Shown piece by piece: positions 9,762-17,846 of a stretch of DNA of 20,698 nt. The position numbers were made by a program, and so were the translations under genes. A model generated the notes under the pieces. The model ran no database searches. It had not been told where the DNA came from and worked only from the letters and a program-made list of their open reading frames with translations. Position 1 is the first letter of the stretch, and every line of letters starts with the position of its first letter. Origin of the DNA: Dimorphilus gyrociliatus (taxonomy: Eukaryota; Annelida; Polychaeta; Dinophilidae); assembly GCA_904063045.1 (NCBI GenBank), contig CAJFCJ010000187.1, forward strand, positions 9,827 to 30,524, in the 5' to 3' direction.

Positions 9762-10265
9762 TTATTCCTTTGTAAAGTCCTCATTAAATATTATATTTTG
9801 TTGTTCAGGAAGATGAACAGGTAGTCTTCTTATAGCATGGGACTTATCATGCATTTTGTACTCAAGAAGCCTCCACATCGCCTCAGGAGCACTCATATAT
9901 CTGGTACTGAGATACTGCTCAATCTCATTACCATTGTATAATTTTATATTTGCACAGTCATAGCCTTTATATACATATTTAAAAATATACTTTACTGATT
10001 TTATACTTGAGCAGATTTCAACATTTATATGACAATTGTATTTCAGTAATAAGTACTTGTTGTATGGAACAACATTTCTATTGTCGACTGTGTATTTTTT
10101 ATATTTATATACATGGCCCTTTCTTCTCATGTAAGTTGGATAACATTTCTCCAACCTTAGTATCCTCACAGTATTGCTTGGGATACTCCTTAGTACATTC
10201 ACCATTTTCCATGCATGGCGAACTTGGATTGATTTCCCCACAGGGACCATGTATCATATGTTTGA
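9762..10265 (-). pseudogene. Helitron Rep C-terminal part with the two-tyrosine motif
   Basis: From about 10145 downwards the open frame reads [28 protein letters not shown] and KSVKYIFKYVYKGYD. The two tyrosines of YIFKY (codons at about 9987-9989 and 9975-9977) and the lysine three residues later fit Rep motif 3, whose tyrosines attack and hold DNA during rolling-circle transposition. It ends with TRYMSAPEAMWRLL and LPVHLPEQQN, also family-conserved. In the first part (10265-10145) the true Helitron frame is another one, reading [25 protein letters not shown], so a frameshift lies near 10145. Confidence 0.88.
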
Positions 10266-10371
10266 GTACTCTAGATTGTAAAATTTTTCATTATAGGTAT
10301 CTCTGCAGATACCACCTCATTTATTCGCTCAACTGTTTCTATTTTATTTTTTTATGCAGAATAATTAATAT

Positions 10372-10904
10372 GTGAGCATGTGGGAGGCCTCTTTTCTGGA
10401 ACTCAATGGTATATATAAAAGCCTCTATCTTACCAAATATTTATTTTTAATTAAGTCTTTTTTAAGCTCGTATAGTTTTAGTTTAAATACTCGAGCTACT
10501 AAATCTGGCCTGTCAGATGCTGTTTGGCCATCAAAGAGGTTTTCTTTTATTTCCTTCCAGTTGGGATTACATGTCATTGTTATGAAAAGATCTGGCTTTC
10601 CATACTTCCCAACTATTGCCATTGCGTCATTATATCTCTCTCTCATATTACGGGGAGCCTTGGAAGGTTGATGGTAATATAATTGGTTTCCTATATCCTC
10701 TGTATCATTATTTAGACTATCCATTAATCCTCTATATTTTTCAACTCTCAATTTTTTTTGATTGAGTCTTATATAGTTTAAATTATTGGCTTCTACCTGT
10801 AGATAAGAGTCTATGATCCATTGCTGGAATAGTCTTGAGCCATATAATAGAGGATTAAATTCATCTAGTCTGACTGCAGTCTGTGATACTTTGTGCTGCA
10901 GCAT
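10372..10904 (-). pseudogene. Helitron_like_N and Rep HUH region
   Basis: The open stretch from 10904 to 10425 shows LFQQWIIDSYLQVE, LNYIRLNQKKLRVEKYRGL, RNMRERYNDAMAIVGKYGKPDLF and SDRPDLVARVFKLKL, all hallmarks of the Helitron helicase-like N domain. After a frameshift it continues as FIYTIEFQKRGLPHAHILI. The HAH triplet (10372-10380) is the metal-binding HUH motif of the Rep nuclease and is intact. Confidence 0.9.
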
Positions 10905-11150
10905 GATATCTTTTTACCATTTATTAGATTAGTGCTCCATCCCTTTTCACCATATGGATAAAATAATGAGTATACTATTGGATCGAGATTATGACTAGTA
11001 TATCTATTCTATTTATTTGTATTTTGAGGTACACCTTTATATCTCTATCCAGTGGGGTCTCCATTAGAGTCGTTAAATACCATTGCTACTTCGTCTACTT
11101 TTTAGTACTGAATCTCTTTTTGAGCAGTCCTTGCTGTCTGCTATCATCTA

Positions 11151-11378
11151 TCAGCTCCATATTGAGATGGCCTGTAGATGTTTCCTTTTCGATTTAGAGA
11201 TGTTTTTATAACTTTTAGCAAATGGATTTGACTCTCTCATTAAATTATCCAGGTTTTGTAAGATGTTTTTTTGACAGCCTACGTTTGCTTTATTATTTAA
11301 TCTTATATTAGTTGCCATTTCATTATCGACAACATATAGCTGTGCATATTTCTTTTGAATATCTACGTTGAACCGCAA
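11151..11378 (-). pseudogene. Helitron N-terminal fragment, truncated
   Basis: The 75-codon open stretch reads KKYAQLYVVDNEMATNIRL and LMRESNPFAKSYKN. It matches the 'YAQLYiiD.e.A...R' and 'NP....y' blocks near the start of Helitron proteins. The preceding canonical GPYCFR-type block is not found. The match stops at about 11380, just before the Tigger-like remnant. Confidence 0.75.
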
Positions 11379-11448
11379 AAATTATTAAAAACAACAATGT
11401 ACAATTTGGAAAAATAAAAATAATGGATACTTTAATATTTAAGTATAA

Positions 11449-12210
11449 AAGAAAATCAGCTCAAAACTATTAAAATTTATCAAACCTAAACAAAAATTAA
11501 TGAATCAGAATTTGGACTAATAGTATAATGATATCCTCAGATGATATTTTTAAAAGTGATGAAACAAGTCTGTATTTTAAACACCCATATAACAGATTCT
11601 ATGTACAAAAAGGAGAAGAAACACTTTCAAAAAGAATTTCAAAACCTAAAACACAAATATCAGCTTTATTAATTGTAAATATAAAAGGAAATTTTTGAAT
11701 ACATTAATTATAGGAAAAACGTAGAAGCCTGACGCACTAACCCCTACGAAAATAAGATATAAAGTGAATATGTCCAGGTTACCAAAAAAATTATTTTGTA
11801 CTTTTAAGGCATAAATGAGAAAATGAAATAGTTACAAAGAGAGATGCTTGTTCTTTTAGATAATTTCTCGTGATACAAGATCCATTACTTTTCAAATGTT
11901 ATATTTCTATTTTAACTGCTAACTCAATAAGTTTATTATACCCTCTGATATGGAAGTAATAAAGTTGTTTAAAAAAAAATTAAATTTATAAAAACTAATA
12001 TATTCAATAAATAAGAGGCGTTGAATATGCATCATTCCAATATTATTACAAAGCGAATATTTTTTGGGGATACTGCGATTTCTCAAGCTATAAAGTCCGT
12101 TTCGACGAAAAATGTCTATAATTGTTGAGCTAGAGCAATTCGTATTGAAGAAGATAGAGAAATAAGCATCATAGAATATGGTACAAAAACGAAGCAGAAC
12201 ATTCAAGTTC
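11449..12210 (+). pseudogene. pogo/Tigger-type DDE transposase remnant
   Basis: Pogo/Tigger transposases cut and paste DNA with a DDE nuclease (DDE_1 family). The remnant lies on the + strand. The clearest piece is a 56-codon open stretch, 11528-11698, with FKSDETSLYFK (first Asp at 11558-11560) and KPKTQISALLIVNIKGNF. Past a stop it continues as NTLIIGKT*KPDAL, the 'liIGks.kPr' block. Further on are MLVLLDNFS (second Asp at 11859-11861) and PSDMEVIKLFKKKL (third Asp at 11947-11949), giving about 29 codons between the second and third Asp as in pogo elements. DTAISQAIKSVSTKNVYNC (about 12080-12130) matches the 'DAI..i..aw..V...Ti.nC' block. The DNA-binding N-terminus and terminal inverted repeats are not seen. 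Several stops and shifts make it dead. Confidence 0.75.
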
Positions 12211-12685
12211 TGGTAAGATAAAAGTGAGAAAGGCAAGGTAGTTAACTTTTAAGAATTGGGATAGAATACAAAGATGTTATTATAAAAATAAACAACCAAA
12301 TAAGATCTTACACGAGCAAGACTATGAATATTGTATAATTCTTTTTATTTTGAAGTGAAAAATAGTTATAAAACTTTTATCTAAGAAAAAAGAATCACTT
12401 TAAAGAATGGCTCCTAAAGAGACTAATTTTTAATTAAAAACTTTATCGGTTCCTCAAAGGTATCACATCCCACTCATATAACGTTTTTTTTTATTTTTCC
12501 CATTAGTTCCTCTATTATAGTTCTATCTTCTTAGTTGCAGGTTATTCTGATTTCCTTAACTTATCATATATACTGCGGATTTTTCTGAGAAGTTTATATA
12601 ATATGTGCTATATCAATTCAGAAATCTTATGGTGTTCTATATAACCTTTTTATTTACCTAGTTGATGTTTTAAATTCCGTTATTC

Positions 12686-12913
12686 TTAATATATATAGAT
12701 GTATTCCTTGTTAAATATGATATTACTGTAAGTATTACCTTTTCTATCTATATCTTGATTTTTTAGGTTCCCCGGTTGTAAGATTTTTTTACTTCTTTTA
12801 TATGCAAATAATCTTTTTCTAGTTGTTGGATGTATTAGCATGTATCTAAGAATACTTTGGTATAAGAAATAAGACTTAAAATGTTTCTCATTCTGCATTG
12901 AACTTTTTAACAC
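12686..12913 (-). pseudogene. Coding-like fragment, unknown family
   Basis: This 75-codon open stretch reads HFKSYFLYQSILRYMLIHP, TTRKRLFAYKRSKK and NQDIDRKGN. In another frame upstream the reading continues as RRLQYLASLLDLCIKRIPF, so it is probably part of a longer helical protein broken by a frameshift near 12910. I do not recognise the family. Confidence 0.35.
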
Positions 12914-13166
12914 ACTGGATAGTCTGAACGGTATTCTCTTAATACATAAGTCTAGTAGTGATGCTAAGTACTGTAATCGTCGATTTTCCTCTTAACAGGT
13001 ATTTTAAATATCCATTTTTCGCATCTACTTATCAGATAATGATGCGATATTATAATTAGGTCAAGGAACCATTAGTTTTTGGAAATAGCAAAGGTCGAGT
13101 TTACAATTACTCATCTTGATTCCCCATTTATTATTAGTAAAGAAGGTTAAGAGTAATATTAAGAGT

Positions 13167-13590
13167 TTAGCTCATCATGGAGTTATCTTTTGACAACTCT
13201 TTCATGTATTTTTTTATCTGATATTTAGGGTAATTTGTAGATCCTCTGTGGGTGTCCTTGTTTAGCATCCTTGTTCCATACTGTTCACCTTCCAATCTCC
13301 CAGTGGCATTAGTCAGCTTTTCTCTATTTAATAATATCGTAATGTTATTGATTGCAATAAGCCTTTTGTGAACTTTATTATCTGCTAAGTAACAGTCTAA
13401 ATCATTATCCCATGGCCTAATTGGTATTTTTTGAATTGTTTAAATCTAATTCTATGTCATCCTCCATCATAATTAGGACTCTAAAGAAAGCCTTTTCTTC
13501 AGGAGTATATATTACCCAAGTTTTTGATTCTATTATTAAAATCTCATCCTTCAGGTAGATATCGCCTTCTTTATGCCGTAATCCTATTAA
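13167..13590 (-). pseudogene. Coding-like fragment in two overlapping frames, unknown family
   Basis: Two adjoining - strand frames look like one protein split by a one-base shift near 13420-13440. The upstream part reads RHKEGDIYLKDEILIIES, TWVIYTPEEKAFFRVLIMM and EDDIELDL, with a stop at 13417-13419. The downstream part reads IPIRPWDNDLDCYLADNK, INNITILLNREKLTNATG and GEQYGTRMLNKDTHRG, with a stop at 13167-13169. Together they make about 140 residues of a mixed charged protein. No known motif is evident. Confidence 0.4.
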
Positions 13591-14400
13591 TTAGCCCATC
13601 AGCTAAATATAATTTCTCATTCTGGATATGGGTGTTCTAGATAGTGTTTTTACTGGATGGCTTTGATAGTTATAAAGTTTATGTGGCTCATATATTTAGA
13701 TATATACCTATTTCTTGGTTATCGGTGTATTTTTTACCGAGAGAGGGGCCTTTCTCGACCTGTTCACAGACTATATTTAAATAATCTTTATTGAAATCCT
13801 ATTTCTTGATCAATATTTCTTAGTATCATGCGAATTTATCATGTAGAGCTCGTACCAGTTTTAAGTGGGTTCTCAGCATTTACCTTCCTTCTTTTATGAT
13901 ATAATTTGTTGAATTAGTAGACTTTCTTAAAATTATAGATTTTCCCATTTCTGACATCTCGTTTATTTTGTCTTTGCATTTGAAACTTAGTTGAGTAATG
14001 TATGTGTTGGTATGTATATTCCTTCTATTTTTGGTATCACCGCAGACATGTGCCTAGATGCTCAGCTTTCCCAGTTAGGTTCTGTATTTAACCTTTTATC
14101 AATAGAAGGCCGGTTAGATTGGTGATACTTATCTCATTATATAATGGAGTGATACAGTACGAAATATATGCTGATATAAGTTCTTTTTAAAGTCTTATGA
14201 CGTTGAACTTAATGATATTATTTCATTGTATTAGTGGCTTAATGTTCCACCTCCATATACCTGTTATCCAATCTATCAACACCTAGATATATAAATTAAC
14301 CTGTGCAAGTATTGTATACTGGGAAGACTGATTTTATCGGTGCGTGAATAAGTAAAATTATAGCTGTCTCCACTTTTTTGTATCATATACTATCTTATTA
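13590..14400 (-). pseudogene. Further scattered coding-like pieces, unknown family
   Basis: Frame-joined readings on the - strand include HMSAVIPKIEGIYIPTHTLL (near 14000), INEMSEMGKSIILRKSTNS, LNIVCEQVEKGPSLGKKYT (near 13760) and SYNFTYSRTDKISLPSIQYL (near 14330). They may belong to the same dead gene as the fragment at 13167-13590. Stops and shifts are too frequent to define a frame. Confidence 0.25.
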
Positions 14401-14747
14401 CTTTTCTTTCTTTTACGACTAATTTTAAATTCTAATTGTAGCATTCCGTATAGACAATGGTGGATCCTTTAATATATTAGATCCAAAGATTTAGGTACCG
14501 GTTTTATTAAACTGTTCTTTTTCTTGATAATCGATGTACTAGGTTTTTATTATTTTCATATATTTTTTGTAAATTCAAAAACTCAGTGTAGTTTCTTATT
14601 TCCTATCTGATAAAAATACAATATAATGTTTTATATCATGCTTTTTCTTTTATTGACATCCTCAGCCAAATATGAAATATAAATACTGAATTTTTAGAGT
14701 TTTTTAGTAATCCATTTTTCTATATTAAAGTTTATCCATATTATCAC

Positions 14748-16046
14748 ATAAAAAAATTCCAAAAAACAATTTTAGTATTATATAGTTAAGCAAACCAGTT
14801 TCTTAAGATAAATTTAAATAAGAACCCCGCGTAATTTAACATTAAGTGTATACTAATAAGAATTACACTCCTTGTACATCTAAACCTATAGATGTGTTTT
14901 AGTTAAATTTATGAAGCCATCGTTATAAATTTCTAGTTCATTTATTAATCATTATTATAGAATCTATCAGATACATATACATTTTTTATTTAGTTCATAT
15001 CAAAATATTCACTTATTATACTTTATCTTCCATTATTCTCTTTTTGTCATATTCATCTATTAATTTACAATGTTTTTTTTATTTTATATAAATATGGTGA
15101 AATGTTAAGTTTTCAGTCCTAAGTTTAGCGAATTTCACCTCAACTTCTTTTTTTTTAGTTTAATCATTCATTTAGAGATTTCTGAGCCAACTATCAATAA
15201 GTTATTCTTAAATTATATTGTAAACTAATAAAAGATTATCATTAAGCTTATTTAGACTATCTGCTTAATTTATACATAATGTATTTCATTAAACATTTTT
15301 ACTGTTTTATTTCTAGTGGAAGAAAAAGTACTCAATGTAAATCTCTACAAAATTGACAATACACTCTTAATCTTGGCTTTCCTCTAAAACAGCTTGGTAT
15401 GATTTCTTTATCAATTTTATGTAACTAAACTTCTATTTCTTTGATGAATCACACTATCTGAAAGAACTTGCTTTTTACACAACTATAGTTTATTTTTTAT
15501 TAGGAACCCCTCGAGTTGTATGATATCATATGCTAGATTTATGATACTTTGTATCTCATACACATAAATGTTTTGTTTTTAAGCCCTTAGACGAATTTAA
15601 AAAATTAGTTTCTTAATTTTTTTACGGTGCCCTTATTCACAGTTATTCAGGTTTTGAGATAAAATCTTTGTGGTTGAATATGAAACTATCTAAGATGAAG
15701 ATACCTATAATTATATAATATAGAACATTTTAATATAGTACCTGATAAAAGAATTTGATAGTAAAGACTCTTTATAATATATAATTTAAATGTTTGATTA
15801 TATTTATTTTATAGAATTATATGAAAAATAGCATAAAACTTTTTTTTAAGAAAACGTATAATAACATATTAAAATATTATTGAATACAAAAATTCAATAA
15901 TAATTAATTAATAATCAAAGTTTAACTATAACACTATATTGTTTCATAAAATTAATTAATCCTATTAATAAGTATAGTAAATAACAAATAGAATAAAATA
16001 AGAATAGATTTCTCCTAAAAATTAAAAGTTTATCTTTATGTGTTTA
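14748..16046. other. AT-rich inner flank of the right arm
   Basis: No gene is visible. It mirrors 6441-7727 and shows the same pattern: near identity beside the gene and more differences towards the spacer. Confidence 0.6.
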
Positions 16047-16625
16047 TTATATACATCCACATGCCAATTTCGATAGAAGAGGCTTGGTTCTACCATTCAC
16101 ACAATCCTTATTCCACTCATCAACAGTTTCTGAAAAATCACTTTCCGCCTTTATATTATTTGAATCTATTATCAACGCTTGTAATATTAATTCTTGCCAA
16201 TTTACAATACGAGGATTATCTAAATTAACAGGACCAAAGAAAATTGGTGAAAATCTTTTAAGCAGAGATAAGAAAGTTATTTTCTCTTTGTCTTCTGTAT
16301 TGACAGCCTTTTCTTCTATTTTTAAAAATAATTTGAATATTTGGATTAGCAAATTATATCGCTGCTCTCCAAGCCCAGTACAAAGTAATTTGGCCATTTC
16401 TTTAATTTTTTTATATCCTATGTCTTTTTCATTATTTCTAGAAACTTGGACAATATGCTTATAATATTGGCTGGGAATGATCTCTCCAGCATTTCGAACG
16501 TGGCTTAAAACCGCGTATAAGAACTGTTCTCTGGTGTATTTCATATTTACTATGAAATATTTACTGTTGATTTCTTTTTCGATGGCTCTTATTGAATTTA
16601 TACTCACGGAATTTAATTTTTCCAT
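16047..16625 (-). CDS. C-terminal RhoGAP-like part of the right copy (192-codon open stretch)
   Basis: This stretch is identical in protein to residues 92-283 of the left open stretch. Three different frames give identical translations in both arms over about 6023-6447, so the DNA appears identical too. The Met at 16625 is an internal codon, not a true start. The domain features are as for the left copy. Confidence 0.6.
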   Translation of the reverse strand: MEKLNSVSINSIRAIEKEINSKYFIVNMKYTREQFLYAVLSHVRNAGEIIPSQYYKHIVQVSRNNEKDIGYKKIKEMAKLLCTGLGEQRYNLLIQIFKLFLKIEEKAVNTEDKEKITFLSLLKRFSPIFFGPVNLDNPRIVNWQELILQALIIDSNNIKAESDFSETVDEWNKDCVNGRTKPLLSKLACGCI

Positions 16626-16696
16626 TTCTAGAGAATCACTACAAATATAGTCACTAATTATATCGAAATATCGGGTAATCTTGAGTTCTGGTAGCT

Positions 16697-17626
16697 CTAT
16701 AACTTTCTTTCCAGTGAAAAACCGGAGAAGTTACTACTAATAGTCTTAAAAATTGAACTTTTTGATCTATATTTTTTGGCTTTATGAAGTGAGTATTTTT
16801 GGTATTTCGAATCACCATATACGTTCTTTAGTTTATTTATAGGATTTTTCTTAAGTGCAGTCTTTATTTCCTGATTTGAATAAGCCATAACTTCCACATC
16901 TATGTTAGAATTGGTTGAAAAAAGCCTTTTTGTTTTCTTTTCATCTTCTTTTTGTAGTACTTCAATTTTACTTTCATCAACTTGTTGATCCTCTTGCTTA
17001 TCAATCTTCTTTTCATCAGAGTAGTCGAATGTTAAATAAATTTCAGTATCCTCAATTAATTTCTCCTTATCATCTGCTTCGGGTGGTGTACTAGTTTTAA
17101 CAGTTTCTTCGACCTCATCTACTGATTTTAAAATGGAATCTTCTTTCGAATGCTCTTCAATTGCCTTCTCTTTATCATCTGCTTCGACCTCATGAGAAAT
17201 ATCATCAGATTTATGATCTTGTAAATCCTCTTTATCTGGCTTTTCAGTTTCACCATCATCTACTACCCCTAAAGCTATTTCATCTGCTTTATTATATTCT
17301 TGTTTAAATGTTTTACTACTATAAGATGGAATGGTAGTATTATTTTCTTCAGTGGATGCTAAATTTTCTTCAATAGATTCATTCTCTTCTTCTGTTGTTA
17401 GAGAAAAATGATTTCTTGTAACCTGTCTAGACTCAGTAGCTTCCAAATCAAAAACAACCTTCCTAACGTGAATAGGTTGTAACTTTGGACTTTTCTCAGC
17501 ACTTTCAGATATAAAACTGTTTTCTGAATACTTGCTATTGTCCCATTCCTTTTCATTTTTACAAAAGCTGTTCTTTGACTTATTTTCGAAGAAGTTTAGT
17601 AAATCTTTAAAACGTTGTGAAGACAT
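16697..17626 (-). CDS. Acidic N-terminal part of the right RhoGAP-like gene (309-codon open stretch)
   Basis: This is the longest open frame in the window and the only intact copy of the acidic half. It begins MSSQRFKDLLNFFENKSKN, continues with a Glu/Asp/Lys/Ser-rich and probably disordered middle (about residues 75-225), and then a basic stretch (KKNPINKLKNVYG...KAKKYRSKSS, about 255-293) just before the RhoGAP-like domain. The last nine residues (after SSNFSG) are out of frame. The acidic tract followed by a basic tract may mediate protein or membrane contact; this is inference. No signal peptide or membrane segment is seen. Confidence 0.65.
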   Translation of the reverse strand: MSSQRFKDLLNFFENKSKNSFCKNEKEWDNSKYSENSFISESAEKSPKLQPIHVRKVVFDLEATESRQVTRNHFSLTTEEENESIEENLASTEENNTTIPSYSSKTFKQEYNKADEIALGVVDDGETEKPDKEDLQDHKSDDISHEVEADDKEKAIEEHSKEDSILKSVDEVEETVKTSTPPEADDKEKLIEDTEIYLTFDYSDEKKIDKQEDQQVDESKIEVLQKEDEKKTKRLFSTNSNIDVEVMAYSNQEIKTALKKNPINKLKNVYGDSKYQKYSLHKAKKYRSKSSIFKTISSNFSGFSLERKL

Positions 17627-17642
17627 AGGGGCAATTTCCGAC

Positions 17643-17846
17643 TCTATTTATAGATGAGTGGAGGGAAAATAGAATTTTTTGAGAATAAAAAATTTCACAA
17701 AAAAAAAGGTTCTTTGAAAATGCAAAATAACGCTTAAAATCCACTTTATTTATATCTTGATGGAGGGAAAAAAAAATTTGGAGAATGAAATTTTTTTCAA
17801 AAAAAAAAAGATTGTCTGAAAATGCAAGATTGTTCTTAAAATCGAG
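17643..17846 (-). promoter_or_regulatory. Tandem promoter-like units with two TATA boxes, right copy
   Basis: This mirrors 4648-4850. The gene-proximal unit spans about 17643-17744 with its TATA box at 17645-17652. The distal unit spans about 17745-17846 with TATAAATA at about 17747-17754. The CCCTCC boxes appear as GGAGGG on the + strand. Homopolymer lengths differ slightly from the left arm. Confidence 0.6.

Larger units (their letters stand above)
7811..11378 (-). pseudogene. Helitron Rep-helicase gene, broken and N-terminally truncated
   Basis: The readable frames together cover about 1,190 codons, near the lower end for Helitron proteins. From the N-terminus they show KKYAQLYVVDNE (11378 downwards), DEVAMVFND and LDPIVYSLFYPYGEKGW (11.1-10.95 kb), the LFQQWIIDSYLQVE and RPDLVARVF region, the HUH motif, the two-tyrosine motif, a Pif1 helicase with Walker A and B, and the C-terminal HGQLYVALSRVK and NVVYKELL ending at a TAA (7811-7813). 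In life such a protein nicks and unwinds DNA for rolling-circle transposition. At least eight frameshifts or stops interrupt it, including a stop in FYLP*PVFAHGQ. The canonical N-terminal segment before the KKYAQLY block is absent. The catalytic residues are still legible, so the decay is moderate. Confidence 0.9.
7744..11395 (-). mobile_element. Decayed Helitron (rolling-circle transposon)
   Basis: The element is read from right to left. Its coding part holds, in order, the Helitron_like_N region, the HUH Rep nuclease and a Pif1-family helicase, which is the diagnostic Helitron arrangement. On the left it ends with a candidate 3' terminus at 7744-7766. On the right it stops near 11395, where the N-terminal part of the protein is missing and a pogo/Tigger remnant begins shortly after on the other strand, so no 5'-TC end can be placed. 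Many frameshifts and stops show that the copy is long dead. Confidence 0.9.
12251..14747. other. Right part of the spacer: decayed coding DNA of unknown origin
   Basis: The stretch has no long intact frame, but its base composition is less extreme than the arms and several - strand stretches read like protein when frames are joined. I could not match them to Helitron, Tigger, reverse transcriptase, integrase or polymerase motifs. The best pieces are listed separately. It ends at the right-arm junction (14748). Confidence 0.5.
16047..17626 (-). pseudogene. RhoGAP-like protein gene, right copy, single one-base break
   Basis: The gene starts at the ATG at 17624-17626, one base after a CCCC run and downstream of a TATA box (17645-17652). 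It is 1,580 bases long, one base short of 527 codons. One C is missing from a CCC run near 16728, where the left copy is intact, so the frame ends early at 16697 and the rest reads on from 16625 to 16047. The N-terminal 300 residues are acidic and Ser/Thr-rich, with a repeated EADDKEK.IE block near residues 145 and 183. The C-terminal 215 residues are RhoGAP-like and appear identical to the left copy. A single one-base loss in an otherwise clean frame could well be a consensus error, in which case this copy would be functional. Confidence 0.75.

Noticed and set aside
10007-11197. Three + strand open frames (10007-10375, 10372-10671, 10991-11197)
   Set aside because: They are antisense to the Helitron Rep and N-terminal region, which has clear family motifs.
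11919-12236. 105-codon open frame on the - strand
   Set aside because: It is antisense to the Tigger-type remnant and shows low-complexity Phe/Ile/Ser-rich content without any motif.
12251-14747. Reverse transcriptase, integrase or polymerase in the unknown block
   Set aside because: No YxDD, zinc-finger or polymerase motif could be read in any frame. Chance strings such as MMEDD are not in a supporting context.
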